A stretch of DNA of 64,000 nucleotides, from NCBI RefSeq assembly GCF_002939475.1, contig NZ_PKFQ01000001.1:2294001-2358000 (forward strand). Reading direction: 5' to 3'. This document shows positions 52,175 through 62,326 of the stretch, piece by piece; position 1 is the first letter of the stretch, and every line of letters begins with the position of its first letter. The translations under genes were made by a program, and so were the position numbers. This DNA is from Streptomyces cinnamoneus. Its GTDB lineage: Bacteria > Actinomycetota > Actinomycetes > Streptomycetales > Streptomycetaceae. The notes under the pieces were generated by a model that made no database searches, was not told where the DNA came from, and saw nothing but the letters and a program-made list of their open reading frames with translations.

Positions 52175-52194
52175 CGCGGGACCATGGTCCCGCG
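52175..52194 (+). terminator. 20-bp perfect palindrome after the response regulator
   Basis: CGCGGGACCA/TGGTCCCGCG, beginning 5 bases past the stop. No loop-friendly centre or U-tract, so it may be a dyad binding site as easily as a terminator. Confidence 0.5.
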
Positions 52195-52299
52195 TGCCCC
52201 CTTCGCAACCGTCCGGCAACCGAGGCTCCCCCACGGGGGCAACCGGGCGCCCGCAGGCTCTGGAGCTGTCCTTGCCCGCCAGCCCCAGGAGTCACGCCC

Positions 52300-53433
52300 G
52301 TGCTGTCCCCCCTGCCCCCGCGCAGCGTCGCGATCGTCCTCGGTACCCGCCCCGAGCTCGTCAAGCTCACGGACCTCGTGCGTCTCCTGGGCCCCGCCGC
52401 TCACCTGGTGCACACCGGGCAGCACTACGACGAGGAGCTGTCGGGCCGCTTCCTGACCGAGCTGGGCCTGCCGGAGCCGACCTTCCTCACCGGGGTGGGC
52501 GGCCGGCCGCGCGCCGTGCAGATCTCCGCCGCCCTCGCGCAGCTGGACGACCTGTTCACCACCGAGCCGCCGCTTGCCGTCGTGGTCCAGGGCGACACCA
52601 ACGCCGCCCTCGCCGGCGCGCTCGCCGCCAACGCCCGCGGCATCCCCCTGGTGCACGTCGAGGCCGGTCTGCGCAGCCACGACCGCGCCATGCCCGAGGA
52701 GCACAACCGCGTCCTCATCGACCGCCTCGCCGACGTGCTGTGCGCCGCCACCGAGGACAACCGGGCCAACCTGCTCGCCGAGGGCGTCGACGACGCCCGG
52801 GTCGCCGTGACCGGCAACACCGTCGTCGAGGCGGTGCTGGGCCAGCTGCCCGGCGAGCGGGAGCGCACCCGGCTGCTGGCGGGGCGCGGGCTGACCGCCG
52901 ACGGATACGTCCTGGCGACCGTGCACCGGCCGGAGAACACCGACGCGCCGGACGCGCTGCGGGCGATCCTCGGCGAGCTGGGCGCCCTCGCGACGGCCGG
53001 GCGGCCGGTCGTGCTGCCGCTGCACCCGCGCACGCGCGGCCGGATCGAGGCCGCCGGCCTCACGGACCTGCTGGCCCCCCTGACGGTGACGGCCCCGCTG
53101 GGCTACTCCGAGTTCCTCGCCCTGGCGCGGCACGCGGCGCTGCTGGTGTCCGACTCGGGCGGCATCCAGGAGGAGTGCACGGTGCTCGGCCGCCCGCTGG
53201 TCGTGGTGCGGCGTTCCACGGAACGCCCCGAGGCGATGGCCGAGTTCGCAGACCTGGTGCGGCCGGGCCGGGAGATCGGCGAGGCGGCCCGCCGCCGGCT
53301 GGCGGAGGGCCCCGAGGGCCTGGCGCGGCTCGCGGCCCTGCCGAGCCCCTTCGGGGACGGACTGGCGTCGGAACGGATCGTGAACCTCCTGGTCGCGATC
53401 GCGGCGCCCGCGGAGCTGGCCACAGCGGCGTAA
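52300..53433 (+). CDS. wecB: UDP-N-acetylglucosamine 2-epimerase (non-hydrolysing)
   Basis: A 377-residue enzyme interconverting UDP-GlcNAc and UDP-ManNAc for surface polysaccharides. Motifs in order: IVLGTRPELVKL, HTGQHYDEEL, VVVQGDTNAAL, HVEAGLRSHDRAMPEEHNR, TVHRPENTD and VSDSGGIQEE. The catalytic Asp, Glu and His positions typical of WecB/MnaA are present. GTG start with AGGA 9 bases upstream. It is followed by a glycosyltransferase and a polytopic membrane protein, suggesting a ManNAc-containing glycan. Confidence 0.93.
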   Translation: MLSPLPPRSVAIVLGTRPELVKLTDLVRLLGPAAHLVHTGQHYDEELSGRFLTELGLPEPTFLTGVGGRPRAVQISAALAQLDDLFTTEPPLAVVVQGDTNAALAGALAANARGIPLVHVEAGLRSHDRAMPEEHNRVLIDRLADVLCAATEDNRANLLAEGVDDARVAVTGNTVVEAVLGQLPGERERTRLLAGRGLTADGYVLATVHRPENTDAPDALRAILGELGALATAGRPVVLPLHPRTRGRIEAAGLTDLLAPLTVTAPLGYSEFLALARHAALLVSDSGGIQEECTVLGRPLVVVRRSTERPEAMAEFADLVRPGREIGEAARRRLAEGPEGLARLAALPSPFGDGLASERIVNLLVAIAAPAELATAA

Positions 53434-53507
53434 GGGCCCTTCTCCCCCACCCCTCCCCTCCCCTTCCCGTCGCCGGGGCCGCGCCCCGGACCCCGGTCCG
53501 CAAAAGG

Positions 53508-53540
53508 GCCGGACGGGCTGGACCCTCCAGCCCGTCCGGC
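53508..53540. repeat. Streptomyces-type intergenic hairpin (TCCAGCCCGTCCGGC)
   Basis: 15-bp perfect stem around a CCC loop between wecB and the glycosyltransferase gene, followed by GCCTGAGGACGAG. From memory, hairpins with this sequence are scattered in intergenic regions of many Streptomyces genomes. It probably also terminates wecB transcription. Confidence 0.65.
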
Positions 53541-53637
53541 GCCTGAGGACGAGGAACGGCGAAAGGGCGGGACCGGGGCCTCTTCCACGCCGCACACGCA
53601 CCGACCACCCCGCACCCGCACCGGAGCCCCCACCCGC

Positions 53638-55005
53638 ATGTTCTCCAGCCCCATCCTCCTCGCCTTTCCCTTCTTCCTCCTCCTCTGCTTCCTCCTCTAC
53701 TGGGCCGGCGCCCGCCACGCGTACCTGCGCCGCCCCGCCGTCGAGAACGGCGACCCCGGCGCGTTCGACTGGCACTTCTTCGTCCCCTGCCGGGACGAGG
53801 AGGCCGTGGTCGGCACCACCGTGAACCGGCTGCGGGCCGACCATCCCGACGCGCACGTGTGGGTCATAGACGACGACAGCGAGGACCGCACCGGGGCCAT
53901 CGTCGCCGGGCTCGCCGAGGAGGACCGGCGCGTCCACCTCGTCCGCCGGCACCGCCCCCACGCCCGGCAGGGCAAGGGCGCCGCGCTGAACGCCGCCTAC
54001 GACGAGCTGAACGACTTCCTGTCGAAGGACGTCGACCGCGAGCGCGTCGTCGTCTGCGTCATCGACGCCGACGGACAGCTCGACCCGCACGCCCTCGCCC
54101 GCGTCTCCGGCCCCCAGGGCTTCGGCGACCCCGGGACCGGCGGCGTGCAGGTCAGCGTGCGGATGCGCAACACCGACGACCCCCGCCCGCTCGGCGAGGA
54201 CCGCGGCCGGATCGGCAACGCCGTCGCCCGTCTCCTCGTGCGCATGCAGGACATGGAGTTCTCCGTCTCCAACGCCGGCATGCAGCTGCTGCGCGGCCGC
54301 ACCGGCTCCGTGGGGCTCGGCGGCAACGGCCAGTTCACCCGGCTCGCCTCCCTCGACCGCATCGCCGCCGCCGAGCGCCGCCCCTGGCAGCGCGGCGCGC
54401 TGCTGGAGGACTACGAACTGGGCCTGCACATGATCCTCAGCGGCGACCGGATATCCCACATAGCCGACACCTGGGTCTCCCAGGAAGGCCTGCCGCACGG
54501 CCGCCGCTTCCTGACCCAGCGCACCCGCTGGGCGCAGGGCAACCTCCAGTGCGTCCGCTACGCGCCGCGCATCGTCTCCTCCCGCCACTACGGCGGCAAG
54601 GGCGTCCTGGAGACGCTCTACACCTTCCTCCAGCCGGTCGCCCACCTGGTCACCCTCGCCCTGTGCGCCGTCATGTTCGCCTTCCTCGGCCTGACGACCG
54701 CCCGGGAGGGCGCGGGCGAGGCCTTCGGCGGCATGCTGGCGCTGTGGCCGCTGGTCGTCGCCCTGGCCGTGGTGTCCGTCACGCCCTTCGTCCTGTGGGG
54801 CCCGGTCTACCGCCGGGACCGCGCGGCCGACCGCTCGCTGCTGACCGCCCTGCTGTGGGGGCTGGCGCTGTGGCTGTACGCGTACCACCTGTTCCCGGCG
54901 TCCGCCCGGGGCTTCGTACGGATGCTGCGCGGCCGCAACGGCTGGGCGAAGACCCGGCGCAACGCCGAGAGCGTCGAGTCCGGCCCCGTGGCCATCGAGG
55001 CCTGA
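53638..55005 (+). CDS. Membrane-bound family 2 glycosyltransferase
   Basis: A 455-residue processive-type GT2. An N-terminal helix (ILLAFPFFLLLCFLLYW) precedes the GT-A catalytic domain, with FFVPCRDEEAVVGTT, VIDDDSED, CVIDADGQLD and the QRTRWAQGN signature (Q-x-x-RW) of hyaluronan/cellulose/poly-GlcNAc synthases. Three to four C-terminal helices follow. It has the features of an enzyme that polymerises and may extrude a sugar chain; the donor could be UDP-ManNAc from the preceding epimerase, but that is inference. Confidence 0.88.
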   Translation: MFSSPILLAFPFFLLLCFLLYWAGARHAYLRRPAVENGDPGAFDWHFFVPCRDEEAVVGTTVNRLRADHPDAHVWVIDDDSEDRTGAIVAGLAEEDRRVHLVRRHRPHARQGKGAALNAAYDELNDFLSKDVDRERVVVCVIDADGQLDPHALARVSGPQGFGDPGTGGVQVSVRMRNTDDPRPLGEDRGRIGNAVARLLVRMQDMEFSVSNAGMQLLRGRTGSVGLGGNGQFTRLASLDRIAAAERRPWQRGALLEDYELGLHMILSGDRISHIADTWVSQEGLPHGRRFLTQRTRWAQGNLQCVRYAPRIVSSRHYGGKGVLETLYTFLQPVAHLVTLALCAVMFAFLGLTTAREGAGEAFGGMLALWPLVVALAVVSVTPFVLWGPVYRRDRAADRSLLTALLWGLALWLYAYHLFPASARGFVRMLRGRNGWAKTRRNAESVESGPVAIEA

Positions 55006-55100
55006 GCCCCCGTCCGCAAACCATGAGTTCGGTCACAGAAGTGGCCGCCGGGGCAACTCCGCACACCCTTCCGCCATCTGACCGCCGGTGATATCTATGC

Positions 55101-55115
55101 CCGGAACGGTTCCGG
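55101..55115. promoter_or_regulatory. Inverted repeat upstream of the polytopic glycosyltransferase-like gene
   Basis: CCGGAAC-G-GTTCCGG, a perfect 7-1-7 palindrome 18 bases before the start codon. It shares the GAAC-N-GTTC core with the palindrome before the sedolisin gene (10650-10664). Confidence 0.4.
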
Positions 55116-55133
55116 GTGGCGGAACGGAGCGTT

Positions 55134-56336
55134 GTGCGGATACCACAACTCAGCAATCGGACGCACTTGCTGCTGCTCACCGCGTGGGCAGTGCTCTGGT
55201 TCGTCGTCGTCGAGCCCAGCGGCGGCTTCTCCTGGCACTACCTGCGCACCGGCGGCGAGCTGATCTACGACGGCGGCTCCTCGGGCGACGGCGGGCTCAA
55301 CCTCTACGCCCGCCACCCCGAGTTGCAGATGGGGCCCGTCAGCTTCCTGGTGGCCGGCCTGTTCAACCCCTTCCCGGCAGCGGTGGGGCAGGTGCTGGCC
55401 GAGGCGCTCATGTCGGTGCTGGGCCTGGTGATCCTGGTCCTGGCCGGCCGCAGCGCCGCCCGGCACCTCCTGGGCACGGGCACCAACCACCAGCGGCTGC
55501 GGCAGCGCGTGCTCGTCGCGGGCCTGGCCTTCATCCCCATGTGGATCGAGGTCTCGGTCCGCTTCGCACACCTGGACGACGTCCTGGCGCTCTTCTTCAC
55601 CGCCCTCGCGGTGCGCTGCCTGACGCGCTGCGACGCCGCCGCGACCGGCATCTGCATGGCCCTCGCCCTGGACTCCAAGCCCACCGCGCTGGCCTTCCTG
55701 CCGCTGCTGCTGGCCCTGCCCAGGGACCGCTGGCTGCGCGCGGGCCTGTGGTGCGCGGGTCTGGTGGCCCTCGCCTGGCTGCCGTTCTTCGTCGTCGACC
55801 CGGACTCCTTCGCCGCCGCGAAGTTCACCATCCCCAACAACCCGGCCTCGGCGCTGCGCTGGCTGGGCGGCAACACCCCCCAGACCCCGGACTGGGCCCG
55901 GCCCGCGCAGGCCGCGCTCGGCCTCGGCCTCGGCGCGATCGCCGTCTGGCGCGGCCGCTGGGCCGCGGTCGTCCTGCTGGGCGCCAACGCCCGCATCGTC
56001 CTCGACCCCAGCGTCTACACGTACTACACGGCGTCCGTACTGCTCGGCACACTGCTGTGGGACGTGTGCGGGCAGCGGCGCCTGGTGCCGTGGTGGAGCT
56101 GGATCGCGCTGATCGTCCTCTACGGCAGCGTCTTCCTCGTGCCCGACGAGTCGGTCAAGGGCCTGATCCGGCTGGGCTTCGTGGTCGTCTCGACGGCCTA
56201 CGTGCTCTTCGCGCCCGTGCGCGACCGCCGGGACCGGAACCAGCACAGGCCCCTCGACCGGGTGGAGGAGGGACCTGTGGAGGGACCGTGGGGCCCCATG
56301 TGGGACCCGGGTCGTTCCAGGCCCTGGGCCCGCTAG
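55134..56336 (+). CDS. Polytopic membrane protein, probable GT-C type glycosyltransferase
   Basis: A 400-residue protein with about nine membrane helices. It starts LLLLTAWAVLWFVVVEPSGG, with a loop containing RTGGELIYDGG and DGGLNLYARHPELQMGP, a layout seen in mannosyltransferase-like (GT-C) proteins. FAHLDDVLALFF resembles an acidic catalytic loop, and LALDSKPTALAFLP follows. GTG 55134 is chosen because GGAG is 4 bases upstream; another GTG lies at 55116. The C-terminus is a short charged cytoplasmic tail. Specific donor and acceptor are unknown; context suggests surface glycan assembly. Confidence 0.72.
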   Translation: MRIPQLSNRTHLLLLTAWAVLWFVVVEPSGGFSWHYLRTGGELIYDGGSSGDGGLNLYARHPELQMGPVSFLVAGLFNPFPAAVGQVLAEALMSVLGLVILVLAGRSAARHLLGTGTNHQRLRQRVLVAGLAFIPMWIEVSVRFAHLDDVLALFFTALAVRCLTRCDAAATGICMALALDSKPTALAFLPLLLALPRDRWLRAGLWCAGLVALAWLPFFVVDPDSFAAAKFTIPNNPASALRWLGGNTPQTPDWARPAQAALGLGLGAIAVWRGRWAAVVLLGANARIVLDPSVYTYYTASVLLGTLLWDVCGQRRLVPWWSWIALIVLYGSVFLVPDESVKGLIRLGFVVVSTAYVLFAPVRDRRDRNQHRPLDRVEEGPVEGPWGPMWDPGRSRPWAR

Positions 56337-56360
56337 GGGGCGTCCGATGGGCCGGCAGAC

Positions 56361-56396
56361 CGGCGGGCCCGGGCCGGTGAGGCCGCGGGCCCGCCG
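56361..56396. terminator. Bidirectional terminator hairpin
   Basis: 11-bp perfect arms (56361-56371 with 56386-56396) between the convergent genes ending at 56336 and 56408. Confidence 0.7.
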
Positions 56397-56407
56397 GGCC
56401 TGGGCTG

Positions 56408-59041
56408 CTAGCCCTGCGGCAGGGCCGCCAGCTGGGCGCTGATCCGCTCGATGTCGGCCTCGGCCTTCGTCAGGCGCGTGCGGATCTTCTCCACGGCGGC
56501 CTCGGCGGCCTTGGCGAGGAACGCCTCGTTGCCGAGCTTGGCCGTGCACTGCGCCTTGTCCTTCTCGGCCGCGGCCAGCGCCTTGGCCAGGCGCTTGCGC
56601 TCGGCCTCGACGTCGATCGTGCCGGACAGGTCGAGGGCGACCGTGGCACCGGCGACCGGGAGGGTCGCGGTGGCCTGGAAGCCGTCCTCGGCGGGCTGCA
56701 GGCGCAGCAGCTGGCGGATGGCGTCCTCGTGGGCGGCCAGCGTCGTGCCGGACAGGTCGAGCCGCGCCGGGACGCGCTGACCGGGCTGGAGGCCCTGGTC
56801 GGCACGGAAGCGGCGGACCTCGGTGATCACCTGCTGGAGGTTCTCGATCTCCGCCTCGGCGGCGGCGTCACGGAAGCCGCTGTCCTTCGGCCAGTCGGCG
56901 ACGACGACCGACTCCTTGCCCGTGAGCGTGGTCCACAGCGTCTCGGTGACGAAGGGCACCACCGGGTGGAGCAGCTTCAGGGTGACGTCCAGGACCTCGC
57001 CGAGCACGCGCGCGGAGACCCCGGCCTGCTCGCCGCCGGCCTGGAACGTCGTCTTCGACAGCTCGACGTACCAGTCGAAGACCTCGTCCCACGCGAAGTG
57101 GAAGAGGGCGTCGGAGAGCTTGGCGAACTGGTAGTCGTCGTAGTACGCGTCGACTTCGGCGACGGTCGCGTTGAGGCGCGACATGATCCAGCGGTCGGTG
57201 GCCGACATCTTCTCGACGGGCGGCAGCTCGCCCTCGACCGTCGCGCCGTTCATCATCGCGAAGCGCGTCGCGTTCCAGATCTTGTTCGCGAAGTTGCGCG
57301 AGCCCTGGACCCAGTCCTCGCCGATCGGCACGTCCACACCGGGGTTGGCGCCGCGGGCGAGGGTGAAGCGGACGGCGTCGGAGCCGTACTTGTCCATCCA
57401 GTCCAGCGGGTTGACGGCGTTGCCGAAGGACTTCGACATCTTCTTGCCGAACTGGTCGCGGACCATGCCGTGCAGGGCGATGGTGTGGAACGGCGGGGTG
57501 CCGTCCATCGCGTACAGGCCGAACATCATCATCCGGACGACCCAGAAGAAGAGGATGTCGTAGCCGGTGACGAGGACGGAGTTCGGGTAGAACTTCGCGA
57601 CGCTCTCGGTCTTCTCCGGCCAGCCGAGGGTGGAGAAGGGCCACAGGCCGGAGGAGAACCAGGTGTCCAGGACGTCGGTCTCCTGGTGCCAGCCCTCGCC
57701 GGTGGGCGCCTCGTCGTCCGGACCGACGCAGACCATCTCGCCGTTCGGCCCGTACCAGACGGGGATGCGGTGGCCCCACCACAGCTGGCGGGAGATGCAC
57801 CAGTCGTGGAGGTTGTCCACCCAGTCGAAGTAGCGCTTCGACATCTCCTCGGGGTGGATCTTGACCTTGCCCTCGCGGACGGCGTCGGCCGCGGCCTTGG
57901 CCAGCGGAGCGGTCTTGACCCACCACTGCATGGACTGCCGCGGCTCCAGCGTCGTCTTGCAGCGCGAGCAGTGGCCGACGGAGTGGGTGTAGGGGCGCTT
58001 CTCGGCGACGATGCGGCCCTCGGCGCGCAGCGCGCCGACGATGGCCGAGCGGGCCTCGAAGCGGTCCAGGCCGAGGAAGGGGCCGTGGGCGGTGATCACG
58101 CCGTGCTCGTCCAGGACGGTGAGCGACGGCAGGTCGTGGCGGCGACCGATCTCGAAGTCGTTCGGGTCGTGGGCCGGGGTGACCTTGACGGCGCCCGTGC
58201 CGAACTCGGGGTCGACGTGCTCGTCGGCGACGACGGGGATGCGGCGGCCGGTCAGCGGCAGCTCGATCTCCGTGCCGACGAGGTGCTTGTAGCGCTCGTC
58301 CTCGGGGTGGACGGCCACGGCCGTGTCACCGAGCATCGTCTCGGCGCGGGTGGTGGCGACCACGATGGAGGCGTCGCCCTCGCCGTAGCGGATGGAGACG
58401 AGCTCGCCCTCGTCGTCCTGGTACTCCACCTCGATGTCGGAGATGGCCGTCAGGCAGCGCGGGCACCAGTTGATGATGCGCTCGGCGCGGTAGATCAGCT
58501 CGTCGTCGTAGAGCTTCTTGAAGATCGTCTGGACGGCCTTGGAGAGGCCCTCGTCCATGGTGAAGCGCTCTCGGCTCCAGGCCACGCCGTCACCCAGACG
58601 ACGCATCTGGCCGGAGATCTGGCCGCCCGACTCGGCCTTCCACTGCCACACGCGCTCGACGAACGCCTCGCGGCCGAGGTCGTGCCGGGACTTGCCCTCC
58701 TTGGCCAGCTCGCGCTCGACCACGTTCTGCGTGGCGATGCCGGCGTGGTCCATGCCGGGCTGCCACAGGACCTCGAAGCCCTGCATCCGCTTGCGGCGGG
58801 TGAGGGCGTCGATCAGCGTGTGCTCGAAGGCGTGGCCCAGGTGGAGCGAGCCGGTGACGTTCGGCGGGGGGATGACGATCGTGTAGGGCTCTTTGTCGCT
58901 CTTGGCATCGGCCTCGAAGTAGCCCCGCTCCACCCAGCGCTCGTACAGCGGCCCCTCTACCTCGGCCGGCGCGTACTGGGTCGGCAGTTCGGGGGTGCGC
59001 TCGTTCGGCCCGCTGTCGGGGCGCTGAGTGTTATCGGTCAC
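56408..59041 (-). CDS. valS: Valyl-tRNA synthetase
   Basis: An 877-residue class I synthetase. HIGH-type motif in [20 protein letters not shown] in [12 protein letters not shown], editing-domain segments [19 protein letters not shown] and [13 protein letters not shown], and a C-terminal coiled-coil arm (about 810-877) typical of ValRS. GTG at 59041 is chosen: TAGAAT lies 7 bases upstream, and homologues begin near here. The open frame further upstream reads low-complexity sequence. Confidence 0.97.
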   Translation of the reverse strand: MTDNTQRPDSGPNERTPELPTQYAPAEVEGPLYERWVERGYFEADAKSDKEPYTIVIPPPNVTGSLHLGHAFEHTLIDALTRRKRMQGFEVLWQPGMDHAGIATQNVVERELAKEGKSRHDLGREAFVERVWQWKAESGGQISGQMRRLGDGVAWSRERFTMDEGLSKAVQTIFKKLYDDELIYRAERIINWCPRCLTAISDIEVEYQDDEGELVSIRYGEGDASIVVATTRAETMLGDTAVAVHPEDERYKHLVGTEIELPLTGRRIPVVADEHVDPEFGTGAVKVTPAHDPNDFEIGRRHDLPSLTVLDEHGVITAHGPFLGLDRFEARSAIVGALRAEGRIVAEKRPYTHSVGHCSRCKTTLEPRQSMQWWVKTAPLAKAAADAVREGKVKIHPEEMSKRYFDWVDNLHDWCISRQLWWGHRIPVWYGPNGEMVCVGPDDEAPTGEGWHQETDVLDTWFSSGLWPFSTLGWPEKTESVAKFYPNSVLVTGYDILFFWVVRMMMFGLYAMDGTPPFHTIALHGMVRDQFGKKMSKSFGNAVNPLDWMDKYGSDAVRFTLARGANPGVDVPIGEDWVQGSRNFANKIWNATRFAMMNGATVEGELPPVEKMSATDRWIMSRLNATVAEVDAYYDDYQFAKLSDALFHFAWDEVFDWYVELSKTTFQAGGEQAGVSARVLGEVLDVTLKLLHPVVPFVTETLWTTLTGKESVVVADWPKDSGFRDAAAEAEIENLQQVITEVRRFRADQGLQPGQRVPARLDLSGTTLAAHEDAIRQLLRLQPAEDGFQATATLPVAGATVALDLSGTIDVEAERKRLAKALAAAEKDKAQCTAKLGNEAFLAKAAEAAVEKIRTRLTKAEADIERISAQLAALPQG

Positions 59042-59048
59042 GGACGGA

Positions 59049-59054
59049 ATTCTA
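59049..59054 (-). promoter_or_regulatory. Candidate -10 of a leaderless valS transcript
   Basis: TAGAAT on the minus strand, 7 bases before the GTG at 59041; the best match to a -10 consensus among the leaderless candidates here. Confidence 0.55.
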
Positions 59055-59208
59055 CGGGGCGGGGGTGACAGCTCACGAACCCGTTTCCACCCCCCGGCCG
59101 CGCCCCGGACCGGCCCCGCCGCGAGGACCGAACACACGATCGGCAAGGATGTCCGGGACCTGACAGTGCCGTGGGATCCCGCGGCGGGGAGAACCTCCGG
59201 GGGACGCC

Positions 59209-60174
59209 ATGAGCCACCAGCAGCCGGGCCCGTACGGGCCACCGCCGCAGCAACCGCAGCAGCCGCCCGCCTACGGGCCGCCGCAGGGCACGCCGTACGG
59301 GCCGCCGCAGGGCGCGCCGCAGGGCGCGCCGCAGCAGTACCCGACCCCCGGTTACGGGGCGCCCCACTACCCCTCGCCGTACCCGCCGGTGCCGCCGCAG
59401 GGCGGCGGCAAGGGCAAGCGGACCGGCCTGGTCGTCGGCGCCGTCGTCGTGGCGGCCGCGCTCGTGGCCGGCGGCCTGTTCCTCCTGAAGGACGGCAAGA
59501 GCGACGGCGGCGCCAAGGCGGGCAAGGCCGGGGCCGGCTCTTCTCCCGGCGCCTCCGGCAGCCCCTCGCCGAGCGCCTCCCCGGCCGCGAAGCGCTACAA
59601 GCTGATCACGCCGGACACGGTGGGCGAGTACAAGAAGGACCCCACCCAGAGCTCGGGCGAATCGACCTCCCAGGACGACGTGCAGGCCCTCACGGCCTTC
59701 GGCCTGACCAATCCCAAGAGCGTCGACGCCGTGTACACCGCGGGCGCGGGCGCGGGCGGCCGGCCGCAGCGCCTGATGACGTTCACCGGCGGCTGGGGCG
59801 ACGAGCTCAAGCACCCCGAGGCGGCCGTGGACCTCATGTTCATGAGCATCAAGGTGGGGACGGGCAAGAACGGCGGCTCCGACGTGCGCACGGACCCGCA
59901 GGGGCAGCCGCAGAAGGTGACCCCGGCCGGGCTGGAGCCGGGCGCCGTCATGAAGTGCCAGCTCACCAAGATGAGCAGCCGCGAAAAGGGCGGCACGGCC
60001 TCGGGCCCCGACAACATGACGATGCCGGTCTGCGTCTGGGCGGACACCAGCACGCTCGGCATGGTGTTCGTCGCCGACATCGCGCTGATCGAGCGCGGCA
60101 AGGCGCTGAGCCTCGACGAGGCCGCGTCCCGGACGGTGACGCTCCGCCAGGGCCTCCGCGTCGAGAACCACTGA
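59209..60174 (+). CDS. Proline-rich single-pass membrane protein, paralogue 1
   Basis: A 321-residue protein. The cytoplasmic N-terminus (about 1-65) is rich in [14 protein letters not shown] repeats. It is followed by a basic KGKR and one membrane helix ([22 protein letters not shown]), a Ser/Ala linker, and an extracellular domain of about 190 residues. That domain has [44 protein letters not shown] and [19 protein letters not shown]. The two Cys probably form a disulphide. It is the first of three tandem paralogues. The ATG is preceded by a GGGGGAC-type site. Function unknown. Confidence 0.8.
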   Translation: MSHQQPGPYGPPPQQPQQPPAYGPPQGTPYGPPQGAPQGAPQQYPTPGYGAPHYPSPYPPVPPQGGGKGKRTGLVVGAVVVAAALVAGGLFLLKDGKSDGGAKAGKAGAGSSPGASGSPSPSASPAAKRYKLITPDTVGEYKKDPTQSSGESTSQDDVQALTAFGLTNPKSVDAVYTAGAGAGGRPQRLMTFTGGWGDELKHPEAAVDLMFMSIKVGTGKNGGSDVRTDPQGQPQKVTPAGLEPGAVMKCQLTKMSSREKGGTASGPDNMTMPVCVWADTSTLGMVFVADIALIERGKALSLDEAASRTVTLRQGLRVENH

Positions 60175-60203
60175 CCCCCAGCGAAGGACGACCCCGGAAC
60201 GCC

Positions 60204-61064
60204 ATGACGTACCCGCAACAGCCCGGCCCGTACGGCCAGCCCGGCCCGCCCGCGCAGCCCGGCTACGGCCAGGGCCACGGCTACGCCCACCCGCAGCAGC
60301 CCGCCCCGGGTCCGTACCCGTACGCGGCCTACGGGCAGCCGGGCGCGCCGGGCCCGTACCCGCCGCCGGTGCCGCCGGGGAACGGGGGCCGGGCGGGCAA
60401 GGTGGTCGGCGTCGTCTTCGCGGGCCTGGTCCTGGTGACCGCCATCGCCGGCGGCGGGCTCCTGCTCTACAAGACCAGGAGCGGCCACGACCCGGTGGGC
60501 GGCGACGGCAAGCGCTACATGCTCACGACGCCCGCAACGATCCTGGGCGGCGCCTACGTGAAGGCCGCGGGCGCGGGCGAAGGGCTCAACAGCTCGGACC
60601 TGCGGGACCTCAGGCGCCTGGGCGTCACCGACCCGGAGACCGCCTCGGCCGCGTACGACGGCGGCACCGGGCTCGACAAGAAGCAGATCCGCTGGACGGG
60701 CACCTGGGGCCGCATCAAGGAGCCCGAGGCGGTGGTGAACGGCATGTTCGCCGCCCTCGCGCACTTCTCCGAGCAGGAGAAGAACGGCGAGAGACTGGAA
60801 CTGGTGGGCCCGCCCCGGAAGGTCTCCCCGGACGGCCTCGACGACGCCGTGATGAAGTGCCAGACCGCCCGCGTCTCCAACACCCTCACACAGGACCGGC
60901 CCATGACGATGCCGGTGTGCGTCTGGGCCGACCACAGCACGGCGGCCGAGGTGTTCACCATCGACGCGGCGGCCGTCGCCACGGGCAAGGAGACCTCCCT
61001 GAGCGAGGCCGCCACCCTCGCGGCGAAGGTGCGCCGGGACGTGCGCACCGAGATCAGGCCGTAA
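60204..61064 (+). CDS. Proline-rich single-pass membrane protein, paralogue 2
   Basis: A 286-residue protein with the same plan: Pro/Gln/Tyr-rich N-terminus, helix (VVGVVFAGLVLVTAIAGGGLLL), then the extracellular domain ([65 protein letters not shown]). It begins 30 bases after paralogue 1 and is probably co-transcribed. Linker and N-terminus are shorter than in paralogue 1. No enzymatic motif. Confidence 0.8.
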   Translation: MTYPQQPGPYGQPGPPAQPGYGQGHGYAHPQQPAPGPYPYAAYGQPGAPGPYPPPVPPGNGGRAGKVVGVVFAGLVLVTAIAGGGLLLYKTRSGHDPVGGDGKRYMLTTPATILGGAYVKAAGAGEGLNSSDLRDLRRLGVTDPETASAAYDGGTGLDKKQIRWTGTWGRIKEPEAVVNGMFAALAHFSEQEKNGERLELVGPPRKVSPDGLDDAVMKCQTARVSNTLTQDRPMTMPVCVWADHSTAAEVFTIDAAAVATGKETSLSEAATLAAKVRRDVRTEIRP

Positions 61065-61177
61065 TCGCTGGTGGAGAGTTGTTCCGAAACCGTTGCCGCC
61101 CCGGGGTAAGGCCGGGATAAGACATCGGGAAAGATGGCGCAGAACTGTCGCGTGAGACCTGCGTCGAAGAGGACACG

Positions 61178-62152
61178 ATGAGCTACCACCAGCCGGGCCC
61201 GTACGGCCAGCCCCCGCAGCCGCCCCAGGGGCCCAACCCGTACGGCCAGGGCGGCGCACCCGGCCAGCCCGGCTACGGCTACCCCCAGCAGCCACAGGCC
61301 CCCTACGGCGCCCCGCCGCCGCCCCCCGGCGCCTGGGGCCAGCCCCAGCCCCCCGGCCCCTACGGCCAGCAGCCCATGCCGGGCATGCCGGGCCAGTACC
61401 CGCCGCCGGTGCCGCCCCAGGGCGGCGGCAAGGGCAAGGCCATCGGCATCACGATCGGCGCGCTCGTGGTGGTGGGCGCGGTCGTGGGCGGGTTCGTGTT
61501 CCTCAAGGGCGGCAAGGACGACGACGGCGGCGGGGGCAGCGGCAGCGCCAAGGCCGTGCAGCCCTACACGATCGAGCTGCCGCAGGCGCTGCTGGACGGG
61601 AAGTACACCAAGGTCACCGCGCCCGGCGGCCAGTCGGGCGACGACTCCAAGAGCCTCGCCGACGACGCCAAGGCCAAGGAGATGGGCATCGAGGGCGGCA
61701 CCGGCGTCTCCGGCTCCTACACGAGCGCCGAGAAGCAGAAGCTCATGGTGGTGGGCGCGTACGGCCAGCTCGCCGACCCCAAGAAGACGGTCGACGCCAT
61801 GATCGCCAGGATGGACGAGAGCGAGAAGAAGAACCAGGAGACCATGAAGGGTCTCCAGATCCAGACGGTCACGGCCTGGACGGAGTTCACCCCGGCCGGG
61901 TTCGACGGCGCGGTCATGAAGTGCGAGACGAAGAAGTCCACCTACACCATGGGCGCCGTCTCGAGCACGGGCGACCTCAGCGTGTGCATCTGGGGCGACT
62001 CGAGCGCGATGGGCATCGTCCGCCAGGTGGTCTCGAAGACGTCGGGCGGCATCGCGGGCGGCGTCACCTCCGCCACCGGCGAGGGCATGTCCGCCAAGGA
62101 ACTCTCGGACGCGACGGTCAAGGTCCGCAACGAAGTCCGCAAGAACAAGTGA
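61178..62152 (+). CDS. Proline-rich single-pass membrane protein, paralogue 3
   Basis: A 324-residue protein of the same family: YHQPGPYGQPPQPPQG N-terminus, helix (AIGITIGALVVVGAVVGGFVFL), acidic Gly linker DDDGGGGS, and the extracellular domain (PYTIELPQALLDGKYTKV, AVMKCETKKS, LSVCIWGDSSAMGIV). It retains the Cys pair but is the most diverged copy. A 113-base gap separates it from paralogue 2, enough for a separate promoter. Confidence 0.8.
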   Translation: MSYHQPGPYGQPPQPPQGPNPYGQGGAPGQPGYGYPQQPQAPYGAPPPPPGAWGQPQPPGPYGQQPMPGMPGQYPPPVPPQGGGKGKAIGITIGALVVVGAVVGGFVFLKGGKDDDGGGGSGSAKAVQPYTIELPQALLDGKYTKVTAPGGQSGDDSKSLADDAKAKEMGIEGGTGVSGSYTSAEKQKLMVVGAYGQLADPKKTVDAMIARMDESEKKNQETMKGLQIQTVTAWTEFTPAGFDGAVMKCETKKSTYTMGAVSSTGDLSVCIWGDSSAMGIVRQVVSKTSGGIAGGVTSATGEGMSAKELSDATVKVRNEVRKNK

Positions 62153-62187
62153 GCCGCTTATCCCGCTCACCCCACCCCGCTTCACAG

Positions 62188-62227
62188 GGGCCGCCGCGAC
62201 CGTCTGAGGGCGACACGGCGGCCCTTT
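62188..62227 (+). terminator. Terminator after the third paralogue
   Basis: 9-bp arms GGGCCGCCG/CGGCGGCCC followed by TTT, about 35 bases past the stop codon. Confidence 0.65.
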
Positions 62228-62326
62228 CGCACGCCTGAACGGCCCCAGCCGCCCGAACAAGTGATCGCTCGCGCCTCCAGAGGCCTTCACCAGCGGCTGC
62301 TCGCCCGCCCCGCCGCGCAGCACGAA

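Noticed and set aside
53508..53540. Possible CRISPR or insertion-sequence end
   Set aside because: Single hairpin without spaced repeats or a transposase; no CRISPR array, cas gene, transposase or integrase was recognised anywhere in the window.
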